Shown: one piece after another, positions 23,453-31,701 of the stretch
Position numbering within the stretch: the first letter of the stretch is position 1
Layout of the letters: each line of letters opens with the position of its first letter
DNA from: Pleomorphomonas sp. PLEO
GTDB taxonomy: Bacteria; Pseudomonadota; Alphaproteobacteria; Rhizobiales; Pleomorphomonadaceae
NCBI RefSeq assembly: GCF_041320595.1
Contig: NZ_CP166625.1
Coordinates: 2,119,501-2,183,500 of the forward strand
DNA length: 64,000 nucleotides
Reading direction: 5' to 3'
Position numbers and translations under genes: made by a program
The notes under the pieces: generated by a model
Database searches by the model: none
The model's input: the letters and a program-made list of their open reading frames with translations, nothing else
What the model was told of the DNA's origin: nothing

Positions 23453-25051
23453 ATGCGGACGAAAGCTTGCTATGTACTGAATCTTTTTCTGAAAATGCGC
23501 CTCTCAAGGACATTTTTGCTTTTTTTAGTTTTTTTGGCCGCGGTTCAGTCTGTCTGGATATTCATTCTCGGATTTTCTTATCCTATTCTCGATGCGCATG
23601 CATTCCGGCAAACGCAGACGGCACTATCGGTTTACTGGATGGGTCATGGAGGGGCGCTTCTCAATTATGAAACGCCAGTCCTCGGTGCACCCTGGGCAAT
23701 TCCGTTCGAGTTTCCTATTTATCAGTGGATGGTCCTGGGGGTGTCCAGAGTTTCCGGTTTACCGCTCGATGGGGCCGGCCGAAGTGTTTCCTATGCATTT
23801 TTCTTGCTTACGTTGATACCCCTGCGCGTCATCAGCGGATATTTTTATAAATCGCGCGATGTGTTTCTAATCTCGGTCATATTATTTTTGATATCGCCAA
23901 TTTACCTGTTTTGGTCGCGGACTTTCATGATTGAATCGGTCGCGCTTTTTGCTTCTCTCAGCTTCATTGCGTGCGTCATCCGCTGGGTTCAGGCGCCATC
24001 TTTGCTGAAGCTAGCCTTTGCCACACTTTTTGCCACGCTCGCAGCTTTGCAGAAGATCACAACTTTCCTACCCGCGGCGATCGTCGCGGGCGTTATCGCT
24101 CTGGATTATATGTGGCGGATCGTGCCGAGCAAACTGGAAGGCGAACGCACCTTCCGAAAGGCTATTTTCGAAGTATTCAGATTTTTTCCGCTTGTACTGC
24201 CTGTTATCGTCTCCATCGTCCTTTTTGAATTTTGGTTGAAATGGTCCGATCAAAGCAAGGCGCTGAATTCATTCGGAGACAGCCTTACGTCGGCAGCCTT
24301 GACGAGCTGGAATTTTGGATCCTGGGCGCAAAGGGTCAGTTGGCCTTTCTGGCTGGTGGTTCACAGTAGAATTTTCCCACAAACCGTTGCGTCGCTAGAG
24401 GTCGTCATATTATTATTTGGAGTTGTTTTCTTTCTGAAGCCGAAGTGCATGAAGAGTGCTCTATTGGTGCTCCCTGGATTTTTCGGGGGGCTTTTGCTAT
24501 TTTCAAACCTGCATTTTGTTCATAACTATTATCAATATGCCATTTCAATCTATCTGATCCTTGCGGTTGCCTTTGTTGTCCATGAGGTCGAACGAGTTCG
24601 ACCGTTGCTCGGAGTTGTTTCTTTATTTGTCTTGATGATCAGTTGCGAGTTTGTATTCTTTGCCGGCGGCCAGAGTTATTTTCACGCCGTGCGGAACGGG
24701 GCTAGTCTTCAAGACAGCCAAACGATGCAACTGGCTAGATTCATCAAGGAAAAAACGCCTCAGGATAGCGTTATCATCGGGTTTGGTTATGACTGGTCCT
24801 CGGAGCTTTCCTATTACGCGGAAAGACGGAGCTTGATGGTCCCGTCTTGGGCGAAGGACGATCGTCTGAAAGATATTCTGGAAGACCCCAAGCCGTACCT
24901 TGGTGGGCTGCCGATCGGCGCGGTCGTCGTCTGTCAGTCGGACACGCCGCCGGGTCAAAAGAGCCTCATCGATTCCAGTGTTGGATTCACTGGGTTGTTA
25001 GCTGGAATGAATAGGACGGTGGTTTCCGGCTGCGATGTGGCGTGGAACTGA
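23453..25051 (+). CDS. GT-C membrane glycosyltransferase, GT39/ArnT-like
   Basis: This 532-residue protein has about 11-12 hydrophobic segments. Between the first two segments comes FSYPILDAHAFRQTQTALSVYWM, the Asp-containing periplasmic loop signature of GT-C enzymes (DxHxxRQTQTA type), which use polyprenyl-phosphate sugars. The C-terminal 80 residues are a soluble periplasmic tail. Codon use is more AT-rich than in the genes downstream. Placed at the head of the UbiA/DprE1/DprE2 locus, it is the best candidate for the transferase that uses the lipid-linked pentose made there. ATG 23453 or 23495 could be the start. Confidence 0.78.
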   Translation: MRTKACYVLNLFLKMRLSRTFLLFLVFLAAVQSVWIFILGFSYPILDAHAFRQTQTALSVYWMGHGGALLNYETPVLGAPWAIPFEFPIYQWMVLGVSRVSGLPLDGAGRSVSYAFFLLTLIPLRVISGYFYKSRDVFLISVILFLISPIYLFWSRTFMIESVALFASLSFIACVIRWVQAPSLLKLAFATLFATLAALQKITTFLPAAIVAGVIALDYMWRIVPSKLEGERTFRKAIFEVFRFFPLVLPVIVSIVLFEFWLKWSDQSKALNSFGDSLTSAALTSWNFGSWAQRVSWPFWLVVHSRIFPQTVASLEVVILLFGVVFFLKPKCMKSALLVLPGFFGGLLLFSNLHFVHNYYQYAISIYLILAVAFVVHEVERVRPLLGVVSLFVLMISCEFVFFAGGQSYFHAVRNGASLQDSQTMQLARFIKEKTPQDSVIIGFGYDWSSELSYYAERRSLMVPSWAKDDRLKDILEDPKPYLGGLPIGAVVVCQSDTPPGQKSLIDSSVGFTGLLAGMNRTVVSGCDVAWN

Positions 25052-25264
25052 AACGCGGTGGCTCCGTCGGTGAAGGCGCGCTAAATTCGATTTGGGGTGG
25101 GTATCTGAGCGACCTTGATTTCGGCGAGTCGAAAAGCGGAATGCGTCATTTCGCGACGTCGTTCTGAACGAAATCCGTCTTATCAAGGTGACTTCAAGTC
25201 ATAGCCTGTGGTTTTGATGATCCGGTATTTAGATTGCCGGGCTGAACAGAAGAAAAGCCGTAAA

Positions 25265-26740
25265 ATGGACTTTGATGTGGAAACGGGTGAAGAGAAAATT
25301 CCATCTCTGAATTTCGGTTTATCTGTTCCCCTCGTCCTGGATATGGATGGGGCGCTTCTGGCGACAGATACGCTCCATGAAGCTGTGGTCTGTTTCATCA
25401 GGCGACGCGGGCTGGCTGTTTTCAAGGCGCCTAGCTGGTTGATGCGGGGGAGGGGGTATTTCAAAACCCAAATACTGTCATCTCTTACCGCCGAAGACAT
25501 CGCCTATCTTCCGTCGGTGGCGGAAGTCGTCGCCTTTGCCGAACGCGAAGCGAGCCTCGGCCGACGCGTTGTCTTGACGACGGCGGCGGATCGGGCGATT
25601 GCCGAACGGGTGGCCGCGCACTACCCCTTCGTTGCCGAGATCATCGCTTCCGACGAAGGCGGCGGTCTCAAGGGAGCCGACAAGGCGAGCCTGTTGGCCA
25701 AGCGATTTCCAGAAGGCTTTGTCTATGCTGGCGATTCTTCGGTCGATCCAGCCATCTGGAAAGCGGCCGTCGGTACCATTGTTGTTGGACCCACGGCCGG
25801 TCCAAAAGCGGCGCTTCCTCAAAATGGCCAATGGCTGCATACCGCCACGGGCCGCGGCGGCTTACTTGCCGTGCTGCGGCGCAGTCTGCGTCTGCATCAG
25901 TGGGTCAAGAACGGCTTGGTGTTCGTGCCGTTGATTCTCAGCGGCCAACTGTTCGACCCCTGGGATTGGCTGCGTGTGCTGATCGGCTTCATCGCCATCG
26001 GCCTGCTTGCGTCGGCGACCTATGTTCTCAATGACTTGTGGGACCTTTCCGAGGATCGCCAGCACTGGTCGAAGCGAAATCGTCCCCTGGCCAGCGGTCG
26101 GCTATCGATTATTGGCGGCGTCACCCTTATTGCCAGCTGTGGCCTGGGCTCGCTGGCCGCGGGATTGGCGCTCGGGCCTGCTGTGGTCGGGGTTTTGTCG
26201 CTCTACCTCGTTATCAGCCTCGCCTATTCTTTCCGCTTCAAGCGCGAGCCGATCATCGACGTCTTTCTCCTCGCCACGATGTTCAGTCTTCGTCTGGCCC
26301 TCGGTATTGCCATCACCCACGCCAAGCCGTCGCCGTGGCTGATCGTGTTCTCCATGTTTACCTTTCTTTCGCTTTCCTTGGCCAAGCGTCTGACCGAGAT
26401 CAAGCGCATGGCCGAACACGGCCTCGAGCGAACCTTGGGGCGCGGCTATGAAGCCGCCGATGCGCCACTGGTCCTAGCACTGGGCGTCGGATCCACCTTG
26501 GCGACGGTGCTGATCATGGTGCTCTATCTCATTGATGATGCCTTCCCGGCAGGGGTTTATCATCGGCCCGATTTTCTCTGGGGCTTCCCGATCGTCATCT
26601 TCCTGTTTCTCTCTCGCATCTGGTTGGTCTGCCATCGGGGTGATCTGCACGACGACCCCGTCGCCTACGCGCTGAAGGATAAGGTTTCCCTTTTCTACGG
26701 CGCGACAATGACGGCCTTATTCGTTGCGGCAATGGTGTAG
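25265..26740 (+). CDS. HAD phosphatase-UbiA prenyltransferase fusion (decaprenyl-phosphate phosphoribosyltransferase-like)
   Basis: This protein is 491 residues from ATG 25265 (GTG 25208 and ATG 25217 are longer options). Residues about 20-190 are a HAD domain with VLDMDGALLATD (Asp26, Asp28), the VLTTAADRA motif II and AGDSSVD (Asp157, Asp161). Residues about 210-490 are a UbiA membrane domain with about 8 helices and NDLWDLSEDR (Asn256-Arg265), then KRNRPLASG. UbiA enzymes of this type join PRPP to decaprenyl phosphate. The product needs dephosphorylation, which the HAD half could do. The DprE1- and DprE2-like genes follow directly. Confidence 0.88.
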   Translation: MDFDVETGEEKIPSLNFGLSVPLVLDMDGALLATDTLHEAVVCFIRRRGLAVFKAPSWLMRGRGYFKTQILSSLTAEDIAYLPSVAEVVAFAEREASLGRRVVLTTAADRAIAERVAAHYPFVAEIIASDEGGGLKGADKASLLAKRFPEGFVYAGDSSVDPAIWKAAVGTIVVGPTAGPKAALPQNGQWLHTATGRGGLLAVLRRSLRLHQWVKNGLVFVPLILSGQLFDPWDWLRVLIGFIAIGLLASATYVLNDLWDLSEDRQHWSKRNRPLASGRLSIIGGVTLIASCGLGSLAAGLALGPAVVGVLSLYLVISLAYSFRFKREPIIDVFLLATMFSLRLALGIAITHAKPSPWLIVFSMFTFLSLSLAKRLTEIKRMAEHGLERTLGRGYEAADAPLVLALGVGSTLATVLIMVLYLIDDAFPAGVYHRPDFLWGFPIVIFLFLSRIWLVCHRGDLHDDPVAYALKDKVSLFYGATMTALFVAAMV

Positions 26741-26746
26741 GCATAC

Positions 26747-28096
26747 ATGCTCAGATCTTCGATACCCCGCTTCACCGACCGCACCGACGTCTTTTCCTGG
26801 GGAAGGGTACGACGCGAACCTCAACGGCTCGCCCATCCGACCTTTGCCGATCAACTCTCCGGTCTCGCCGTTGACGCCACGCGGCCCAGTCGGTTGGCGA
26901 CCGGTCTGCGCCGATCCTACGGGGACTCCTGTCTCAACGGCCCCGGCCTTCTTATCGACATGACCGGCGTCGATCGCTTCATCTCCTTCGATCGCGACAC
27001 CGGTCGACTGGTTGCCGAGGCCGGCATCAGCCTGTCGCATATCCTGCAGGTCGTGGTGCCGCAGGGTTGGTTCTTGCCGACGACTCCGGGAACGCGTTTC
27101 GTTACGTTGGGTGGCGCCGTTGCCAACGACGTCCACGGCAAAAATCACCATCGCTTCGGCAGCATGGGGTGCAGTGTCCGATCGCTCGGCCTGATCAGCG
27201 GCGATGGGGCGCGTCTGACCATCGGCCCGAACGACCGGCCGGATTTGTTCGCCGCGACCATCGGCGGTCTCGGTCTGACGGGCGTGATTGAATGGGTCGA
27301 GTTGCAGCTGGTCCGGGTAGGCAGCGCCTATCTTGATGTCGAAACCATCCCTTACGACAATCTGGGTGCCTTCTGGGCTCTGGCTGACGAAAGCACGGTC
27401 AGTCACGAACATACCGTCGCCTGGATCGACTGCATGAGCCGTGGCGCTCGGACGGGACGCGGTGTCTTCACCCGCGCCAATTGGGCCTCCGACGGTGCGT
27501 ATACCATCCATTCCGACCGAACCTGGAAGAGCATGCCGCTCGAACTGCCCGGTTTTGCGCTCAATCGCCTTTCGGTCGCGGCCTTCAATGAGTTCTATTT
27601 CCGCCTTCACAAGATGAAGCCTCGCCACCAGCGCCAGCACTATGCGACCTATTTCTATCCGCTCGACGCCGTCTTGAACTGGAATCGCCTCTATGGTCGG
27701 CGCGGCATGATGCAATACCAGTGCGTCGTTCCACCCGGCAGCGACCGCGCCGTGATGGGCGTTCTTCTCGACGAAATATCGCGCTCGGGTCAGGCCTCGT
27801 TCCTGGCTGTGCTCAAGACATTCGGCGATGTTGCCTCGCCCGGCCTGTTGTCGTTTCCGCGCCCTGGTGCCACCTTGGCCCTCGACTTTCCCAATCGCGG
27901 CGTCGAGACGCTGGCTCTGATGGCCCGGCTCGACCGGATCGTGGCCGATGCCGGTGGCGCACTCTATCCGGCGAAAGACGGGCGCATGCCCGCCGACATG
28001 TTCCGGCGTTCCTTTCCCGATTGGCAGCGCTTCGCTGGCTTGAAGGATCCCAAGATGAATTCCGATTTCTGGCGAAGGGTCTCACTCGATGACTGA
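26747..28096 (+). CDS. DprE1-like FAD oxidase (decaprenylphosphoryl-ribose 2'-oxidase)
   Basis: This 449-residue FAD-linked oxidase has GLRRSYGDSCLNGPG and PTTPGTRFVTLGGAVANDVHGKNHH, closely resembling the FAD-binding core of mycobacterial DprE1. LSFPRPGATLALDFPNRG and GALYPAKDGRMP at the C-terminus include the conserved Lys410 (Lys418 in M. tuberculosis). DprE1 oxidises the 2'-hydroxyl of lipid-linked ribose, the first half of epimerisation to arabinose. The residue matching Cys387, the target of benzothiazinones, is Ala378. It starts 6 bases after the UbiA gene and overlaps the DprE2-like gene by 8 bases. Confidence 0.9.
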   Translation: MLRSSIPRFTDRTDVFSWGRVRREPQRLAHPTFADQLSGLAVDATRPSRLATGLRRSYGDSCLNGPGLLIDMTGVDRFISFDRDTGRLVAEAGISLSHILQVVVPQGWFLPTTPGTRFVTLGGAVANDVHGKNHHRFGSMGCSVRSLGLISGDGARLTIGPNDRPDLFAATIGGLGLTGVIEWVELQLVRVGSAYLDVETIPYDNLGAFWALADESTVSHEHTVAWIDCMSRGARTGRGVFTRANWASDGAYTIHSDRTWKSMPLELPGFALNRLSVAAFNEFYFRLHKMKPRHQRQHYATYFYPLDAVLNWNRLYGRRGMMQYQCVVPPGSDRAVMGVLLDEISRSGQASFLAVLKTFGDVASPGLLSFPRPGATLALDFPNRGVETLALMARLDRIVADAGGALYPAKDGRMPADMFRRSFPDWQRFAGLKDPKMNSDFWRRVSLDD

Positions 28097-28838
28097 TGTT
28101 GTGAAGCGTATCGTGATCCTGGGCGCCACCTCGGCCATGGCGGAAGCCGCGGCGCGGCGATGGGCCGGGCAAGGCGCCGAGATGATCCTGGTCGGACGCG
28201 ATGTGACCCGGCTGGAGGCGATCGCCAAGGACTTGCTGGTGCGTGGCGCCGCTGGCGCGACCACCGTCGGTCTGGATTGTGCCACCGCCGATGCCGTGGC
28301 GTCGTTGACGGGATTTGTCGAGACGCTCGGTGGTCTAGATGTGCTGTTGCTGGCCTATGGCGCGCTCGGCGATCAGGCCGAATTCGAAACGGACCCCAAG
28401 GCGACCGCCGATCTGTTCCGCACCAACTTCACCAGTGCCGCCGCCTGGTGTCAGGCCGGCGCGACGGTTCTCGAACGGCAGGGCTTCGGCGTTCTTGTTG
28501 TCATAGGCTCGGTGGCCGGTGATCGCGGGCGGCGGTCGAACTATGTTTATGGTGCATCGAAGGCCGGCCTTGGCGTGCTGGTCCAGGGTATCGCTCATCG
28601 TCTGGCTGGCAGTGGGGCCCGTGCCGTGTTGATCAAGCCCGGCTTCGTTGACACGCCGATGACCGCGGGGATTACCCGCAAGGGGCTGTTGTGGGCCAAG
28701 CCGGAGACGCTTGGTGCCATCATCGTCGCCTCGGCGGTCAAGGGGAAGCCGATCGTCTATGCCCCAGCCTTCTGGCGCTTCATCATGGCAATTGTCCGCA
28801 ACGTTCCGGCGGCCATCTTCCACAAGACCAAACTCTGA
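28089..28838 (+). CDS. DprE2-like short-chain dehydrogenase (2-keto-pentose reductase)
   Basis: This 249-residue SDR has the cofactor motif ILGATSAMAEA near the N-terminus, IGSVAGDRGRRSNYVYGASKAG with the catalytic Tyr-X3-Lys, and KPGFVDTPMTAG, matching DprE2-type reductases. It would reduce the 2-keto intermediate produced by the DprE1-like enzyme to lipid-linked D-arabinofuranose. The start overlaps the DprE1 gene by 8 bases, indicating coupling and probably a complex, as reported for the mycobacterial pair. It also has a hydrophobic C-terminus (FWRFIMAIVRNVPAAIFH) that may touch the membrane. Confidence 0.88.
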   Translation: MTDVVKRIVILGATSAMAEAAARRWAGQGAEMILVGRDVTRLEAIAKDLLVRGAAGATTVGLDCATADAVASLTGFVETLGGLDVLLLAYGALGDQAEFETDPKATADLFRTNFTSAAAWCQAGATVLERQGFGVLVVIGSVAGDRGRRSNYVYGASKAGLGVLVQGIAHRLAGSGARAVLIKPGFVDTPMTAGITRKGLLWAKPETLGAIIVASAVKGKPIVYAPAFWRFIMAIVRNVPAAIFHKTKL

Positions 28839-28853
28839 CCTCTGGGGGCTGTT

Positions 28854-29801
28854 GTGCCGATTTCGAGCGAGCGAAAGATCGTTATTACCGGTGGCGCCGG
28901 CCTGGTGGGCCAAAATCTGATCCAGCGGCTGGAGGCGCGCGGAATAGGCCATATCGTCGCCATCGACAAACATCCCGCCAATACGGCGATCCTGGCGAAA
29001 CTGCATCCCGGCGTCGAGGTGATCGAGGCCGACATGGCCCACGCCGGTGCTTGGCAAGACGCCTTCGCCGGGGCCGACACCGTGGTGCTGAACCACGCCC
29101 AGATCGGCGGGGTGGACGAACGGCCCTTCACCAGCAACAACATTACTGCCAGCGAGCATGCCGTCGCCGCGGCGTTGCGTCATGCCGTCGCCAACGTGGT
29201 TCACATCAGCTCGTCGGTGGTCAATTCGCAAGCCCGCGACTTCTACACCGAATCCAAGAAGGCCCAGGAGAAGCTCGTGGTCGCCAGCGGCCTGCCGGTC
29301 TGCGTCTTGCGGCCGACCTTGATGTTCGGCTGGTTCGATCGCAAGCACCTCGGCTGGCTCGCCCGTTTCATTCAACGCTCTCCGATCTTCCCGGTGCCAG
29401 GTTCGGGGCGTTACCTGCGCCAGCCGCTTTATGTCGGCGATCTGTGCGAGATCATCATTTCCTGTATCGAAACGCCCCGACCGGGCCAGGCGTTCAACAT
29501 CTCGGGCCAGGAAAAGATCGACTATATAGATCTGATCCGCGCGGTGAAGACGGCGATCCGCGCCTCGACCCCCATTGTCCGGATTCCCTATTCGCTATTC
29601 TGGTTGCTGCTCAAGACCTATGCTCTGGTCGATCGCGATCCGCCCTTTACCACCCAGCAGCTCAAGGCGCTGGTCACACCGGACGTGTTCGAAGTCATCG
29701 ACTGGCCGGGGATATTCGGCGTGAAAGCGACGCCTCTGGCGGATGCGCTGCATCAGACCTTCCAGGATCCGACCTATTCCGACATCGTGCTGGAGTTTTG
29801 A
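28854..29801 (+). CDS. NAD-dependent epimerase/dehydratase
   Basis: This 315-residue extended SDR starts at GTG 28854, 15 bases after the DprE2-like gene. It has VITGGAGLVGQNL for NAD binding, HISSSVVNS with a YTESKKAQE segment carrying the Tyr-X3-Lys pair, and PLYVGDLCEIIISCIE, typical of sugar-nucleotide epimerases. The substrate cannot be read from sequence. Within this locus it probably tailors a nucleotide or lipid-linked sugar. The C-terminal half includes a hydrophobic FWLLLKTYALV segment. Confidence 0.85.
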   Translation: MPISSERKIVITGGAGLVGQNLIQRLEARGIGHIVAIDKHPANTAILAKLHPGVEVIEADMAHAGAWQDAFAGADTVVLNHAQIGGVDERPFTSNNITASEHAVAAALRHAVANVVHISSSVVNSQARDFYTESKKAQEKLVVASGLPVCVLRPTLMFGWFDRKHLGWLARFIQRSPIFPVPGSGRYLRQPLYVGDLCEIIISCIETPRPGQAFNISGQEKIDYIDLIRAVKTAIRASTPIVRIPYSLFWLLLKTYALVDRDPPFTTQQLKALVTPDVFEVIDWPGIFGVKATPLADALHQTFQDPTYSDIVLEF

Positions 29802-29804
29802 GCC

Positions 29805-31103
29805 GTGAAGCGAGTCGCAATCATAGGCGGCGGCGCCATGGGGCTGGCCGCTGCCTATCACGCAGTCAAGGCCGGGCATCGCGTCACCGTTTACGAGGCT
29901 GACGCGGTGGCTGGCGGCATGGCCGCCCATTTCGATTTCGATGGCCTGTCGATCGAACGTTACTATCACTTCGTGTGCAAGCCGGATCAGGCGACCTTCG
30001 ACTTGATGGAGGAACTCGGGATCGGCGATCGCATGCGCTGGGTGCCGACGTCGATGGGCTATTTTGTCGACGGGGCGCTGCACGAGTGGGGTAACCCCCT
30101 CGCTTTGTTGCGCTTTCCGGCGCTGAACCTGATCGATAAGCTGCGCTATGGCTTGATGATGTTTGTTTCCGTCAAGCGGAAAAGCCCGGGCAATCTGGAG
30201 ACCACCGCCGCCAAGTCGTGGATCGAACGTTGGTGCGGCAAGCGGGTCTACGACAAGCTGTGGCGGCCGCTGTTCGACCTGAAGTTCTATCAATATGCCG
30301 ACAATGTCTCGGCGGCATGGATCTGGACCCGCATCAAGCGGGTGGGCTCCTCGCGCCGGTCCCTGATGCAGGAAGAACTCGGCTACATCGACGGGGGAAG
30401 CGAAACCCTGGTGACGGCGCTGGTCGGCGCCATCGAGCGCCTCGGCGGTGAAATACGCCTGTCGGCGCCAGTGTCGGAGATTGTCAGTATCGGCGGTCGT
30501 GTCACCGGCGTGGTCGCGGGCGGACAGGAAGAAGCCTACGACGCGGTGATCTCAACCGTGCCCATTTCCCTGATACCGGACCTTGTCCCAACCTTGCCGG
30601 CGGCGAGCAAGGCGGCCTACGAGGCCATCCTGAACATCGGCGTCGCCTGCCTGATCTTCAAATTGAAGCGGTCGGTCACGCCGCACTTCTGGGTCAACAT
30701 CACCGACAACCGCATCGCCATCCCCGGCATCGTCGAGTTTTCCAATCTCCGCCAGACCGGCGATACCATCGTCTACGTGCCCTATTATATGCCGGTGACC
30801 AACCCGAAGTGGGCAATGTCGAATGAGGAACTGTTGGCCGAAGCCTTTGGTTATCTCAAGCTGGTCAACCCGCAATTGACCGACGCCGATCTGATCGCCG
30901 CCCGCGTCGGGCGGCTGACCCATGCCCAACCGGTGTGCCCGCCCGGGTTCGCCGCGCACATTCCCCCGGTCCAGACCTCCATTGCCGGATTGCAGATCGC
31001 CGACACTTGTTTCTATTATCCGGAAGACCGGGGCATTTCCGAAGGCGCACGATATGGCCGGTTGATGGCAGCGGCCATCGACGATCCGTCGGTGTGGGGG
31101 TAG
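29805..31103 (+). CDS. FAD-dependent amine-oxidase-like oxidoreductase
   Basis: This 432-residue protein starts at GTG 29805, 3 bases after the epimerase. The N-terminal Rossmann motif is VAIIGGGAMGLAAAYHAV with the downstream YEADAVAGGMA. IDGGSETLVTALVGAIERLGG is the second conserved FAD segment, and the C-terminal ACLIF..., FYYPEDRGISEGARYGR closes the flavin domain. The family includes protoporphyrinogen oxidase-like and polysaccharide-locus oxidoreductases. The reaction here is unknown. Placement in the arabinose-type locus suggests a sugar or lipid substrate. UDP-galactopyranose mutase is less likely given the sequence. Confidence 0.85.
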   Translation: MKRVAIIGGGAMGLAAAYHAVKAGHRVTVYEADAVAGGMAAHFDFDGLSIERYYHFVCKPDQATFDLMEELGIGDRMRWVPTSMGYFVDGALHEWGNPLALLRFPALNLIDKLRYGLMMFVSVKRKSPGNLETTAAKSWIERWCGKRVYDKLWRPLFDLKFYQYADNVSAAWIWTRIKRVGSSRRSLMQEELGYIDGGSETLVTALVGAIERLGGEIRLSAPVSEIVSIGGRVTGVVAGGQEEAYDAVISTVPISLIPDLVPTLPAASKAAYEAILNIGVACLIFKLKRSVTPHFWVNITDNRIAIPGIVEFSNLRQTGDTIVYVPYYMPVTNPKWAMSNEELLAEAFGYLKLVNPQLTDADLIAARVGRLTHAQPVCPPGFAAHIPPVQTSIAGLQIADTCFYYPEDRGISEGARYGRLMAAAIDDPSVWG

Positions 31104-31109
31104 GCCTGC

Positions 31110-31511
31110 ATGCTTTCGCGAGAGTTCCTTCGTTTCCTGATGACCGGTGGCGTCGCAGCGATTGTCAATCTCGGCAGTCGCTATGGCCTGAGCTATTTCG
31201 TCCGGTTTGAGATTGCCGTCGTCCTTGCCTATCTGCTCGGCATGCTGACCGCCTATGTGCTGGCCAGGATCTTTGTCTTCGTACCCTCTGGACGGTCTTT
31301 AGCCTCGGAATTGTGGCGCTTCACCATGGTCAATCTCGTGTCCCTTGCCATGGTCTGGTCAATCAGCGTTGCCTTGGCCAGAATCGTCTTTCCCGCCATC
31401 GGGTTCATTTGGCACCCGGAAGACGTCGCTCACGTCATTGGCGTGCTGGCGCCGGCCGTTGTCAGCTATTTCGGCCATCGCTTCTATACCTTTGCCAGAG
31501 ATGTTTCCTGA
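31110..31511 (+). CDS. GtrA-family membrane protein
   Basis: This 133-residue protein has four transmembrane helices and begins MLSREFLRFLMTGGVAAIVNLGSRYGLSY, the standard GtrA/DPMS3 opening, ending HVIGVLAPAVVSYFGHRFYTF. GtrA proteins are thought to flip polyprenyl-phosphate-linked sugars across the inner membrane or to support the enzyme that makes them. It closes the UbiA/DprE-type operon, 6 bases after the flavoenzyme, so it is the likely route of the lipid-linked pentose to the periplasmic GT-C enzyme. Confidence 0.88.
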   Translation: MLSREFLRFLMTGGVAAIVNLGSRYGLSYFVRFEIAVVLAYLLGMLTAYVLARIFVFVPSGRSLASELWRFTMVNLVSLAMVWSISVALARIVFPAIGFIWHPEDVAHVIGVLAPAVVSYFGHRFYTFARDVS

Positions 31512-31701
31512 GGTGGCGACCCGCGGCATTGATGCGCGTCGAAGAGATGGCTTGGGAGCCGTCGGCGGCGTGTCGTGTGGCTTTGCGAGGAAGCTCGACT
31601 AAGGCGGGCCACCGGGACGGTCGAAGCCGCCGAACATCTAAAGCTGACCCTCAGCCGTCCGAACCTCGACGTGAAGGTCGTCGACCGGATGCTCTCCGTA
31701 T

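Noticed and set aside
31512-31701. 67-codon frame (31575-31778) after the GtrA gene
   Set aside because: It overlaps the end of the GT2 gene on the other strand and has no recognisable product. It might be a decayed gene but cannot be supported.
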